The notes under the pieces are model-generated. The model did no database searches, was not told the DNA's origin, and worked only from the letters and a program-made list of their open reading frames with translations. Positions 1 through 7,074 of a DNA stretch of 64,000 bases are shown here, one piece after another. Numbering within the stretch: the stretch's first letter is position 1; every line of letters starts with the position of its first letter. The stretch is from Streptomyces barkulensis (GTDB lineage Bacteria; Actinomycetota; Actinomycetes; Streptomycetales; Streptomycetaceae). A program made the position numbers and the translations under genes. The stretch is taken from contig NZ_PGSG01000087.1 in NCBI RefSeq assembly GCF_002843305.1, positions 62,001 to 126,000 of the forward strand. The letters run 5' to 3'.

Positions 1-614
1 ACCCCCGACGGGTCGCCTACACCGGGTCGGTCAGCAAGTCCCTCGCTCCGGGGCTCCGGCTGGGCTGGCTGGTGGCGCCGGACGATCTGGCCGGGGAGAT
101 CGTGGAACGCAAACGGACCATGGATCTGGGCCATCCGGTGCTGGACCAGGCGCTGCTGGCCGACTTCATCGCCCGCGGCGAGTACGACCGGCAGTTGCGG
201 CGCTGCGGACGCGCCTACCGGCAGCGGCGCGACGCGCTGCTGCGGGCGCTGGCGGAGCACATCGGGGGCACGGAGGTGACGGGAATCGCCGCGGGGCTCC
301 ACGTCATCGCCTCGCTGCCGCCCCGGTGCGGCCCGCAGGAGCGCCTCCTGGCCCGTGCGGCCCGGGTGGGGGTGGTGGTGCGGCCGTTGTCCGAGTACCT
401 GCCGCCGCGCCCGTCGGTGCCGCGCCCGTCGGCGTCCCCGTCTCCGTCGTCGTCTCCGTCCTCGCCGCCGCGAAGCGGCGGCGAGGACCGCGAGAACGGC
501 GAGCACGGCGAGCACGGCGGGCGCGTACGGTTGGTGCTGGGCTACGCGCATCTGACGCCGAACCGGATCGCGCACGGCGTACGGCTGCTGGCCGAGGCGG
601 CCCGGCACCCGTGA
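1..614 (+). CDS. PLP-dependent aminotransferase, MocR/PdxR-like, 3' part only
   Basis: C-terminal portion of a fold-type I PLP enzyme; the frame is open from base 3 and the N-terminus lies outside the window. The first residues read YTGSVSKSLAPGLRLGW, where the lysine after SVS is the PLP Schiff-base lysine and APGLRLGW is the conserved segment that follows it in MocR/PdxR regulators (GntR helix-turn-helix fused to an aminotransferase) and in stand-alone relatives. Whether a GntR domain precedes it cannot be seen. Near the end, about 45 residues of Pro/Ser followed by Glu/Gly/His-rich low complexity interrupt the fold between VVVRPLSEYL and LVLGYAHLTPNRI; the DNA of this insert contains a perfect hairpin (458-488). 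The gene is convergent with the Roadblock cluster that follows. Confidence 0.85.
   Translation, partial: PRRVAYTGSVSKSLAPGLRLGWLVAPDDLAGEIVERKRTMDLGHPVLDQALLADFIARGEYDRQLRRCGRAYRQRRDALLRALAEHIGGTEVTGIAAGLHVIASLPPRCGPQERLLARAARVGVVVRPLSEYLPPRPSVPRPSASPSPSSSPSSPPRSGGEDRENGEHGEHGGRVRLVLGYAHLTPNRIAHGVRLLAEAARHP
458..488. repeat. Perfect inverted repeat inside aminotransferase coding sequence
   Basis: Arms of 14 bp (GTCCTCGCCGCCGC and its exact complement) separated by GAA. It sits in the low-complexity insert of the aminotransferase gene and would fold into a very stable mRNA hairpin. No U-run follows, so a terminator role is unlikely. Confidence 0.7.
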
Positions 615-641
615 CAGGAGCGGGGAGGATCCGCCGTCGGG

Positions 642-1016
642 TCAGATCTCCAGCTCCGCCTCGATCCTGCGCAGCTGGTGCCGGGCCATGGCGAGGTTCG
701 CCCGCGCCTTGTCCAGGGCCAGGTAGAGGAAGAGACCGTTGCTGCCGCGCCCCCTCAGCAGCCGGATCAGGTGGTACTGCCCGCCGAGGGTGATCAGGAT
801 GTCCTCGATCTCGTCCTTCAGGCCCAGCATCTCCATGGTGCGCACCTTGGCGCGGACCACGTCGGTGTTGCCGGCCGCGGCGACGTTCAGGTCGAGCTCC
901 TTGCCCCCTCCGACGGTGCCGAGCGCCATGCCGCTGGTGTAGTCGACGAGGGCGGCCCCGAGGGAGCCCTCGATGGCGGTCATGGCTTCCTTGAGTGAGG
1001 TTTCGACGTTGGCCAT
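642..1016 (-). CDS. Roadblock/LC7-like protein, last gene of a four-gene cluster
   Basis: A 124-residue protein with a Roadblock/LC7-type pattern: GAALVDYTSGMALGT in strand-loop 1, YHLIRLL in the central strands and FLYLALDKARANLAMARHQL in the final helix. Roadblock proteins are small dimers that act as GTPase partners (MglB, CvnB). The ATG is preceded by a purine-rich stretch that reads GGAAAG on the coding strand. It is a clear paralogue of the first gene of the same cluster (2449-2883): both share the VDxTSGxALG motif and the YHLxR core. No signal peptide or membrane segment. The function is not established. The 136-bp gap to the preceding gene (1153-1587) could hold its own promoter. Confidence 0.75.
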   Translation of the reverse strand: MANVETSLKEAMTAIEGSLGAALVDYTSGMALGTVGGGKELDLNVAAAGNTDVVRAKVRTMEMLGLKDEIEDILITLGGQYHLIRLLRGRGSNGLFLYLALDKARANLAMARHQLRRIEAELEI

Positions 1017-1152
1017 GGCTGTCGCACTTCCTTTCCGCGTGCACCGCGGTGCACGTTCCGGTCTCTTTTCGACATATCGGTTTCTCGCGGGCGGGCTCGC
1101 CCGCGATGTGGGGCCCCGGGAGGCCGGGCGCCGCCGGCGGTACCGGCTCGGT

Positions 1153-1587
1153 TCAGCCGTCCTGCGGCCGTTCGTCCGGGCCCGCGGCCAGGCGGGCGAT
1201 ACGGGCTCCGGTCCGGCGGGCCTCCAGATGGATGCGGCCCACGTTGGCGCGCGGCTCCGCCAGGACGGTCAGGAAGGTGGCGGGGCCCGCCGCGTAGGCC
1301 GCGACGTACCCGCTCTCCCCCCGCACCAGCAGTTCGCGGAAGCGGCCCCGGTCGGCGGTCTCCGCCAGCCGCAGCGCGTCGGCGAGGGCGGTGGCGGTGA
1401 GCGCCGCCAGGGCCCCGGTCCGCGCGCCGGGGGCGTCCTCCGCGAGCAGGACGCCCCCGGCTCCGACCGCGAGGGCGCCGGTCAGATGCGGGACGCGGGA
1501 GCGCAGCATGCGCAACTCGCGCAGCACCTCCGGGTCGGCCGCGGCGGGCTGCCGCACTCCGGCGAGCTGCTTCAGCGCGCGCCTCAC
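1153..1587 (-). CDS. Divergent Roadblock/LC7-like protein
   Basis: About 144 residues with a Roadblock-like layout: LTGALAVGAGGVLLAED near residue 30, a helix TATALADALRLAETADR, then FRELLVRGESGYVAAYAAG and ATFLTVLAEPRANVGRIHLE. I chose the GTG at 1587 because GGAG lies 7 nt upstream; a longer frame from 1647 would add an Arg/Pro-rich leader that overlaps the previous gene and looks like antisense noise. It lies 37 bp after the DUF4388 gene and is probably in the same transcript. The match to Roadblock is weaker than for its two neighbours. A role as a regulatory partner of a GTPase is inference. Confidence 0.65.
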   Translation of the reverse strand: MRRALKQLAGVRQPAAADPEVLRELRMLRSRVPHLTGALAVGAGGVLLAEDAPGARTGALAALTATALADALRLAETADRGRFRELLVRGESGYVAAYAAGPATFLTVLAEPRANVGRIHLEARRTGARIARLAAGPDERPQDG

Positions 1588-1624
1588 GGCAGGGCTCCGG
1601 TGCCGGCGGGGACGGTTGGGTGCA

Positions 1625-2452
1625 TCACAGACGCGCCTCCAGGGCATCGCGGATCCGGAGCAGCAGGGCGATGTCCGGGTCGGCGGACACCTCCGGGAAC
1701 CGGGCGGCGGACACGGGGGACGGGGGTGGGGCGGCTCCGGGCGCCGGAGGGTCCGGAGACTTCGGGAACGCCGGGGGCCGGGAGGAGGACGCCGGTCCGG
1801 GCGCGGGGGTTTGGATGTGCCCGGCGGCGGCCAGCCGCCGTACGTCGATCAGAACGTGGAAGGCCGGGCGGCCGAGCCGTCGCGCGATATCGGCCGGGGT
1901 GCGCGTCCCGTCCGCCAGTTCCAGGAGGGCGCGCTGCCTGCGGGTCGGGGCGGGAAGGACGGCCTGCCGGCTTCGGACCACCGGGGCGGCGTCCACCTCC
2001 GGGTGCGGCCACAGGTCCTCCAGCAGCCTTCTGCGGCGCAGGACCTCCCGTTGCAGATCTCCTGCCGGAACCGGCCGGATGGGCCCCAGCCAGTGGGACA
2101 GGCCGCTGCGGAACCGGGCCGGCCCGCTGCCGGGGGCGAGGGCGAAGAAGGCCGCGTCGTACAGCGCGCCCAGGTGGTAGACCTCCAGTTCACCCCGGGT
2201 CAGCCGGCCGTTGTCGACCAGGAAGCGCGCCACCTGCCGACGGGCCCCGGCCCGCTCCACGGCCTCCCGCCAGCCCTCGGCGGGGAGTCTGCCACCGAGG
2301 GTGAGCAGTACGTCCAGCCCCGGGGAGACGGGGCTCTCCGCGTGGACGACCTCGCCGTCGCGCAGATAGAGCGTTCCGCTGCCCCGCAGCAGTGCCCCGG
2401 TGGCCCGCTGCGCCGCGAGATGGCCGAGCATCGGTGAGAGGGCGGCCCTCAT
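1625..2452 (-). CDS. DUF4388 (PATAN-type) regulatory protein
   Basis: 275 residues. The N-terminal 100 residues fit DUF4388/PATAN: SPMLGHLAAQRATGALL, GTLYLRDGEVVHAESP, then LLTLGGRLP. DUF4388 domains occur in bacterial signalling proteins together with Roadblock proteins and small GTPases. The middle (residues about 140-205) resembles a winged-helix fold (RRQRALLELADGTRTPADIARRL), so DNA or partner binding is possible. The C-terminus is a Pro/Ser-rich linker followed by a short helix. Its ATG overlaps the stop of the preceding Roadblock gene (ATGA), so the two are translationally coupled. A longer frame to 2866 exists but is antisense-like low-complexity sequence over the neighbour and is rejected. 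Confidence 0.7.
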   Translation of the reverse strand: MRAALSPMLGHLAAQRATGALLRGSGTLYLRDGEVVHAESPVSPGLDVLLTLGGRLPAEGWREAVERAGARRQVARFLVDNGRLTRGELEVYHLGALYDAAFFALAPGSGPARFRSGLSHWLGPIRPVPAGDLQREVLRRRRLLEDLWPHPEVDAAPVVRSRQAVLPAPTRRQRALLELADGTRTPADIARRLGRPAFHVLIDVRRLAAAGHIQTPAPGPASSSRPPAFPKSPDPPAPGAAPPPSPVSAARFPEVSADPDIALLLRIRDALEARL

Positions 2453-2883
2453 CCGAGCACCAGCCGTTCGGACAGGTGGCGCAGGCGGATGCGGGCGAGG
2501 GCGAGGTTGCCGCCGTCCCGGTCGAGCCACAGGTGGACGAGGAGGCTGCCGTCGAAGACCTGCCCGACGAAGCGCAGCAGGTGGTAGCCGTCGCGGGTGG
2601 TGACGATGAGGTCCTCGACCGGCTCTCCCCCGCCGGTCTCCGGCTCCTCCGCGAGCTCCCCGCCGTCGCTTCCGTGCCCGGAGCCGCCGGGCGCGGCGAA
2701 CGCGATGTGCTCGGCGGCCGTGCGGGCGAGTTCGGCCGTCCGGGCGGCGGTCGTCTCGTGGTCGCCGCACGACGGCTCGCCCACCGCGCCGAGCGCGAGT
2801 CCGCTGGTCCAGTCGACCACGGCGGCGCCACGGGCACCGGGCAGCGTCATGGCTTCGAGCAGGCACTCGTCGATTCCGGGCAC
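2449..2883 (-). CDS. Roadblock/LC7-like protein, first gene of cluster
   Basis: 144 residues starting at GTG 2883, with AAGGGGG a few bases upstream as ribosome binding site. GAAVVDWTSGLALGAVG and GYHLLRFVGQVFDGSLLVHLWL match the Roadblock core and are paralogous to the protein at 642-1016. Compared with that paralogue it carries an acidic/glycine insert (about residues 75-95). It leads a minus-strand cluster with the DUF4388 gene (4-bp overlap) and a third Roadblock-like gene. No small GTPase is encoded next to it, unlike a normal conservon; the nearest is the conservon GTPase at 13146. Confidence 0.75.
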   Translation of the reverse strand: MPGIDECLLEAMTLPGARGAAVVDWTSGLALGAVGEPSCGDHETTAARTAELARTAAEHIAFAAPGGSGHGSDGGELAEEPETGGGEPVEDLIVTTRDGYHLLRFVGQVFDGSLLVHLWLDRDGGNLALARIRLRHLSERLVLG

Positions 2884-3225
2884 GTAGGACCCCCTTCCTG
2901 CTCGACGTGCGGACGCACCATCAGTGGTGCGGAAGTGACGACGAGGTTACGCATCGTGTCACCCGTTCCGGGCACATTTGAACGATTCCGACCGAGGAAG
3001 CGGCGTACTGTTCGAGTGGCAAGTGAACTTGTCATTTTCACGCCGCTCTCCGCCCGCCTTGGCCGGCGCCTGCCCCGGTGCGAGAGACCTGGCACGGCGG
3101 GTACCGCCGCGTTCACCCGGAACAGGCCCGCACGCAGCGGCGCGGCTCCCCCGCGTTCGCCTCGCGCGGCCATCATGACCGGCCGTACGACCCGCTCCGC
3201 CCGATGCTCAGGAGGTAGTTCGCCC
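2884..3225. promoter_or_regulatory. Divergent intergenic region, Roadblock cluster / phoD
   Basis: 342 bp with no credible gene. It contains an AT-richer stretch with the palindrome CAAGTGAACTTG (3020-3031; 5-bp arms around GA), a plausible operator. A single GTTCACC unit at 3111-3117 resembles one half of a PhoP (PHO box) site, but no neighbouring 11-bp repeat unit is convincing. Promoters for both flanking transcription units should lie here; I cannot assign -35/-10 boxes with confidence. Confidence 0.4.
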
Positions 3226-4816
3226 ATGGCACACCAGGACTCACCGGAGCGCGCCGCGCCCGCTCGGCGCTCGGTTCTGCGCGGCACGCTGGCCGCCTCG
3301 GCGGCGCTGTCCCTGCCCACCGCCGCGCTGGTACCGGCCGCCGCGCCCGCGCTGGCGCTGTCGGGACGGCCGAGGGCCGGCTGGGGGGGTGCAGACCGGG
3401 GATGTGACGGCCACGTCCGGCCTGGTGTGGGTGCGCTCGGACCGCCCGGCCCGGATGCTGGTGGAGACATCCGCCACGGAGTCCTTCCGCAACCCGCGCC
3501 GCCGGTACGGCCCCCTCCTCGGACCGGGCACGGACTTCACCGGTACGACGGCGCTGCACGGACTGCCGCCGGGCCGGCAGATCCACTACCGGGTGGTGCT
3601 GGCCGACCCCGACGACCCCCGGCGCACCGGCGAGCCGGTGTACGGCACCTTCCGCACCGCCCCGGCGCGGCGCCGGGACGGGGTGCGCTTCGTGTGGTCG
3701 GGCGACCTCGCCGGGCAGGGCTGGGGTATCAACCCCGACCGCGGCGGCTATCCGGTCTTCGACGAGATGGCCCGGCTGAACCCGGACTTCTTCCTCTTCA
3801 GCGGCGACACCGTCTACGCCGACGGACCGCTGACCGAGACCGTGGCACTGCCCGGCGGCGGCACCTGGCGCAACGTGGTCACCGAGGAGAAGTCGAAGGT
3901 CGCCGAGACCCTCGACGAGTACCGGGGCAACTTCCGCTACAACCTCATGGCCGAGTCGCTGCGGCGCTTCAACGCGCAGGTGCCCTCCATCGTTCAGTGG
4001 GACGACCACGAGGTGGTCAACAACTGGTACCCCGGCGAGATCCTCGCCGACGCCCGCTACACCGAGCGGCGCGTGGACGTGCTGGCGGCCCGGGCCCGGC
4101 GGGCGTTCGGCGAGTACTTCCCCGTCTCCTCCCCGCGGCGCGACCGCGACGGGCGGGTCTACCGGGTGGTGCGCCACGGCCCGCTGCTGGACGTCTTCGT
4201 GCTGGACATGCGCACCTACCGGAACGCCAACTCCCCCGGTCTTCAGACCTCCGACCCGCGGGGCGTGCTGGGCGCGGAGCAGTTGGCCTGGCTCAAGCGG
4301 GAGCTGGCGCGCTCGCGCGCGGTGTGGAAGGTGATCGCCTCGGACATGCCGCTGGGGCTGGTCGTCTCCGACGGCGGACACGTCGAGGCGGTGGCACAGG
4401 GCGACCCGGGCGCGCCGCTGGGGCGCGAGCTGCAGATCGCCGAGCTGCTGCGGTTCGTCCGCGACCGGCGGATCACCGGCACGGTGTGGCTGACCGCGGA
4501 TGTGCACCACACCTCGGCCCAGCACTACGACCCGGCGCGGGCCGCGTTCAAGGACTTCGCGCCGTTCTGGGAGTTCGTCACCGGGCCGCTGAACGCCGGA
4601 GCCTTCCCCGCGAGCGCGCTGGACGGCACGTTCGGCCCCCAGCGGGTCTTCGTCAAGGCGCCGGAGCGCGGCAACGTCCCGCCGAGCGAGGGTTACCAGT
4701 TCTACGGCCAGGTGGACATCGACGGCGACAGCGGCGAGCTGACGGTGCGGCTGCGCGAGGAGGGCGGCGCGGTGCTGTTCACCAAGGTGCTGCACCCCGG
4801 CCGCGTCGGGCAGTAG
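3226..4816 (+). CDS. phoD: PhoD-like alkaline phosphatase, Tat-exported, frameshifted near residue 53
   Basis: Secreted metal-dependent phosphatase/phosphodiesterase of the PhoD family. The ATG at 3226 opens a twin-arginine signal peptide (RRSVLRGTLAASAALSL, then an ALA-type cleavage region). The body is in a different frame from 3389: TSGLVWVRSDRPARM (PhoD N-domain), WSGDLAGQGWGIN, FSGDTVYADG, WDDHEVVNNW, LDMRTYRN, KVIASDMPLGL and LTADVHHTSA, which carry the metal and substrate residues. The frames would join as GW-GVQTGDV if the run of seven G at 3383-3389 had six. Either the run holds a sequencing error or the gene is disrupted. Without the shift only a 475-residue cytoplasmic protein from GTG 3389 would be made. 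PhoD supplies phosphate during starvation. Confidence 0.85.
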
Positions 4817-4842
4817 GCGGCCGGGCGTCCACGGGCGCGGCG

Positions 4843-4891
4843 CGATACGGCGCGGCACGGCACGGCACGGCGCGATACGGCGCAATACGCT
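4843..4891. repeat. Short interspersed repeats before DUF1990 gene
   Basis: Between the phosphatase stop and the next gene, the units GCGCGATACGGCGC occur twice, separated by GGCACGGCAC-type pentamer repeats (CGGCA), with a third degenerate copy CGCAATACGCTGC. The last copy supplies the TACGCT -10 hexamer of the DUF1990 gene. Confidence 0.6.
4886..4891 (+). promoter_or_regulatory. -10 hexamer TACGCT, leaderless DUF1990 transcript
   Basis: TACGCT ends 6 nt before ATG 4898, the spacing expected if transcription starts at the A of the start codon. There is no ribosome binding site. Confidence 0.5.
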
Positions 4892-4897
4892 GCGCCC

Positions 4898-5473
4898 ATG
4901 GACGCGAACGACGACCGCACCGGCGATCCCGCGGCCGGCCTGACGTACACCGGGGCGGGCGCCACCCGCGAGGACGGCATGCCCGGCCGGCCGCCGGGCT
5001 TCGGACTGCTGCGGGTGCGCACCCGCCTCGGTGCGGGCCGGGAGGTCTTCCGGGCCGCCGGGCGGGCCGTGCTGACCTGGCGGATGCACCGGGCCATGGG
5101 CGTGGAGATGGCCACGGGCTCCCCGCGCGCCGAGCCCGGGGTGCGCGTGGTGGTGGGGCTGGGCGCCGGACGGCTGCGGATCCACGCGCCGTGCCGGGTG
5201 GTGTGGGCGGCGGACGGCGAGCGGCGGGCGGGCTTCGGCTACGGGACGCTGCCGGGGCATCCGGAGCGCGGTGAGGAGGCGTTCGTCGTGGAGCTGGACG
5301 ACGACGGGGCCGTCTGGCTGGAGGTGCGGGCCTTCAGCCGTCCCGAGGTGTGGTGGGCGCGGGCCGCCGGGCCGCTCGTCCCGCTGTTCCAGCGGCTGTA
5401 CGCCCGGCGGTGCGCAGCGGTGCTGCGACGGCTCTCCCGCGTCCCCCACGCCTCCCGCGGCCCTCGCGCATGA
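4898..5473 (+). CDS. DUF1990 family protein
   Basis: 191 residues. The pattern LTYTGAGATRE, FGLLRVRTRLGAGREVFRAAGRAVLTWRMHR, then APCRVVWAADGERRAGFGYGTLPGHPERGEEAF is the DUF1990 family, common in actinobacteria and plants and of unknown biochemical function. The fold is a soluble alpha/beta barrel-like domain; no signal peptide or membrane helix is seen. The start at ATG 4898 has no Shine-Dalgarno but has a -10 box 6 nt upstream, so the mRNA is probably leaderless and independent of phoD. The last 15 residues are Arg/Pro-rich and not family-conserved. Confidence 0.85.
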   Translation: MDANDDRTGDPAAGLTYTGAGATREDGMPGRPPGFGLLRVRTRLGAGREVFRAAGRAVLTWRMHRAMGVEMATGSPRAEPGVRVVVGLGAGRLRIHAPCRVVWAADGERRAGFGYGTLPGHPERGEEAFVVELDDDGAVWLEVRAFSRPEVWWARAAGPLVPLFQRLYARRCAAVLRRLSRVPHASRGPRA

Positions 5474-5616
5474 CGAGGCGCCCGGAGAGAGGCGCCCGGA
5501 GAGAGGCGCCCGACCGGGAGGCGCCCGGCAAAAAGGGCATGGTTCCCAGAAGGCCCTTAACCCATCGGTCACAACCCGTTCGTGATCACGCAACACCGGT
5601 CGGTGAGAGTGACCGC

Positions 5617-7074
5617 ATGACCGAATCCTCCGCACACCGCGCAGATCGCCGCACCGCTCGCCGCGCCACCCGCCGCAAGGCCCGCGGCCCGCACCACTGG
5701 CGGCACGACCTGGTCGAGCTGGCGGCGCTGTTCACGGCCGTGGCCGTGGCCGACAGCATCGCCAAGACGGTGGCGCACGGACCCGACGGGCCCGTGCTGC
5801 TGGTGCTGTCGGCCGCCGCCCTGCTGGCCACGGCGGGGATCCACATCTGGTGGGCGCGGCGCCGCCACCATCCGCCGCCCGATCCCGGCGGCGATCCGGC
5901 CGACGCGGGCTCCGCGCAGGAGCCGCCGGTGCTGTGGCGGCTGCGCACCACCGTGCGGGAGAAGCCCGGATCGCTCGCCGCGCTGTGCACCGCCCTGGCG
6001 AAGCTGCGGGTGGACGTCATCGGCCTCCAGACGCACCCGCTGGGCGAGATGACGGTGGACGAGTTCCTGCTGCGGGCGCCCCGCGCACTGGAGGCCGCCG
6101 AGCTGGGCCGGGCGGCGGCCGCGGCGGGCGGGCGGGACACCTGGCTGGAGCGGGCCGACGCCCACGATCTGGTGGACACCCCGACCCGGGTGCTGGGCCT
6201 GGCCACCCGTACCGCGCTGGACAGCGCCGAACTCCCGCTCGCGCTGCGCCAGTTGCTCGGCCGCTGCACGATCCGTTCGGTGCCCTCCCGGAAGACGGGC
6301 GGGCAGCCGCACGGAGAGCCGTGCGGCGGTGAGGTCTCCGAGGACGGCGTGCTGGAGGGGACGGTGATCCGGATGCGCGATCCGCACGGCGGGACGATCG
6401 TCGTGGAGCGCCCTCACCTGCCCTTCACCCCGACCGAGTTCGCCCGGGCCCGCGCCCTGGTCGAGCTGGACACCCGGCTGGACGCCCAGTCGGACCCCCG
6501 CCCGGCCGGAGCCGCCGGGTCCGGCCCCGGGGCGGAGCCGGCGGGCCGGATGCCGCGCCGCCGCGAGACGCTCACGCTCCCGGAGGGGAACGAGATCACC
6601 GTGCGGCGGGCGGACACCTGCGATCTGGAGGCCGCCCGCGCGATGCACCGGCGCTGCTCGGCGCGCACCCTGGCCGCGCGCTACCACGGTCCGGTCAGGG
6701 ACGCCGACCGCTATCTGAACCACCTGCTCAGCCCGCGCTTCGGCCGCACCCTGGCGGCCGAGACGGCGTCGGGGAAGCTGGTGGCGCTCGGCCATCTGAT
6801 GTGGGACGGCGACGAGACGGAGGTGGCCCTCCTCGTCGAGGACGTCTGGCAGCGCCGCGGCATCGGCGCCGAACTGCTGCGCCGTCTGGTGGCGATGGCC
6901 GCCGAGGCGCGGTGCGAGAGCGTCTACGCCGTGACGCAGTCGCACAACACCGGCATGGTGGCGGCCATGCGCGGCCTGGGGCTGCCGCTGGACTACCAGG
7001 TCGAGGAGGGCACCCTGGTGATCACCGCCCGGCTCGTCCCGGTTCCGGCAGCCGCCGAGACGGGACCGCGCTGA
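5617..7074 (+). CDS. Membrane-anchored ACT domain plus GNAT acetyltransferase
   Basis: 485 residues in three parts. Residues about 25-80 contain two membrane helices (LVELAALFTAVAVADSIA and VLLVLSAAALLATAGIHIWW). Residues about 107-160 form an ACT-like amino-acid-sensing domain (RTTVREKPGSLAALCTALAK then VDVIGLQTH), followed by a second ACT-like half. Residues about 325-475 are a GNAT N-acetyltransferase: ITVRRADTCDLEAARAMH, then VEDVWQRRGIGAELL, whose QRRGIG is the acetyl-CoA pyrophosphate loop. The ATG at 5617 was chosen because upstream sequence in this frame is antisense-like. Substrate is unknown; ligand gating of acetylation is inference from the fusion. The 3' end overlaps the convergent PLP gene by 53 bp. 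Confidence 0.8.
   Translation: MTESSAHRADRRTARRATRRKARGPHHWRHDLVELAALFTAVAVADSIAKTVAHGPDGPVLLVLSAAALLATAGIHIWWARRRHHPPPDPGGDPADAGSAQEPPVLWRLRTTVREKPGSLAALCTALAKLRVDVIGLQTHPLGEMTVDEFLLRAPRALEAAELGRAAAAAGGRDTWLERADAHDLVDTPTRVLGLATRTALDSAELPLALRQLLGRCTIRSVPSRKTGGQPHGEPCGGEVSEDGVLEGTVIRMRDPHGGTIVVERPHLPFTPTEFARARALVELDTRLDAQSDPRPAGAAGSGPGAEPAGRMPRRRETLTLPEGNEITVRRADTCDLEAARAMHRRCSARTLAARYHGPVRDADRYLNHLLSPRFGRTLAAETASGKLVALGHLMWDGDETEVALLVEDVWQRRGIGAELLRRLVAMAAEARCESVYAVTQSHNTGMVAAMRGLGLPLDYQVEEGTLVITARLVPVPAAAETGPR

Noticed and set aside
2392..5274. Very long plus-strand open frame of 960 codons
   Set aside because: Only its part at 3226-3388 (PhoD signal peptide) is real; the rest is Arg/Ala/Gly-rich shadow of genes on the other strand or frame, a common effect of high G+C.
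3173..5635. 820-codon minus-strand frame opposite phoD and DUF1990
   Set aside because: Its composition (His/Gly/Pro/Val shadow) mirrors the plus-strand codons; no domain or ribosome site.
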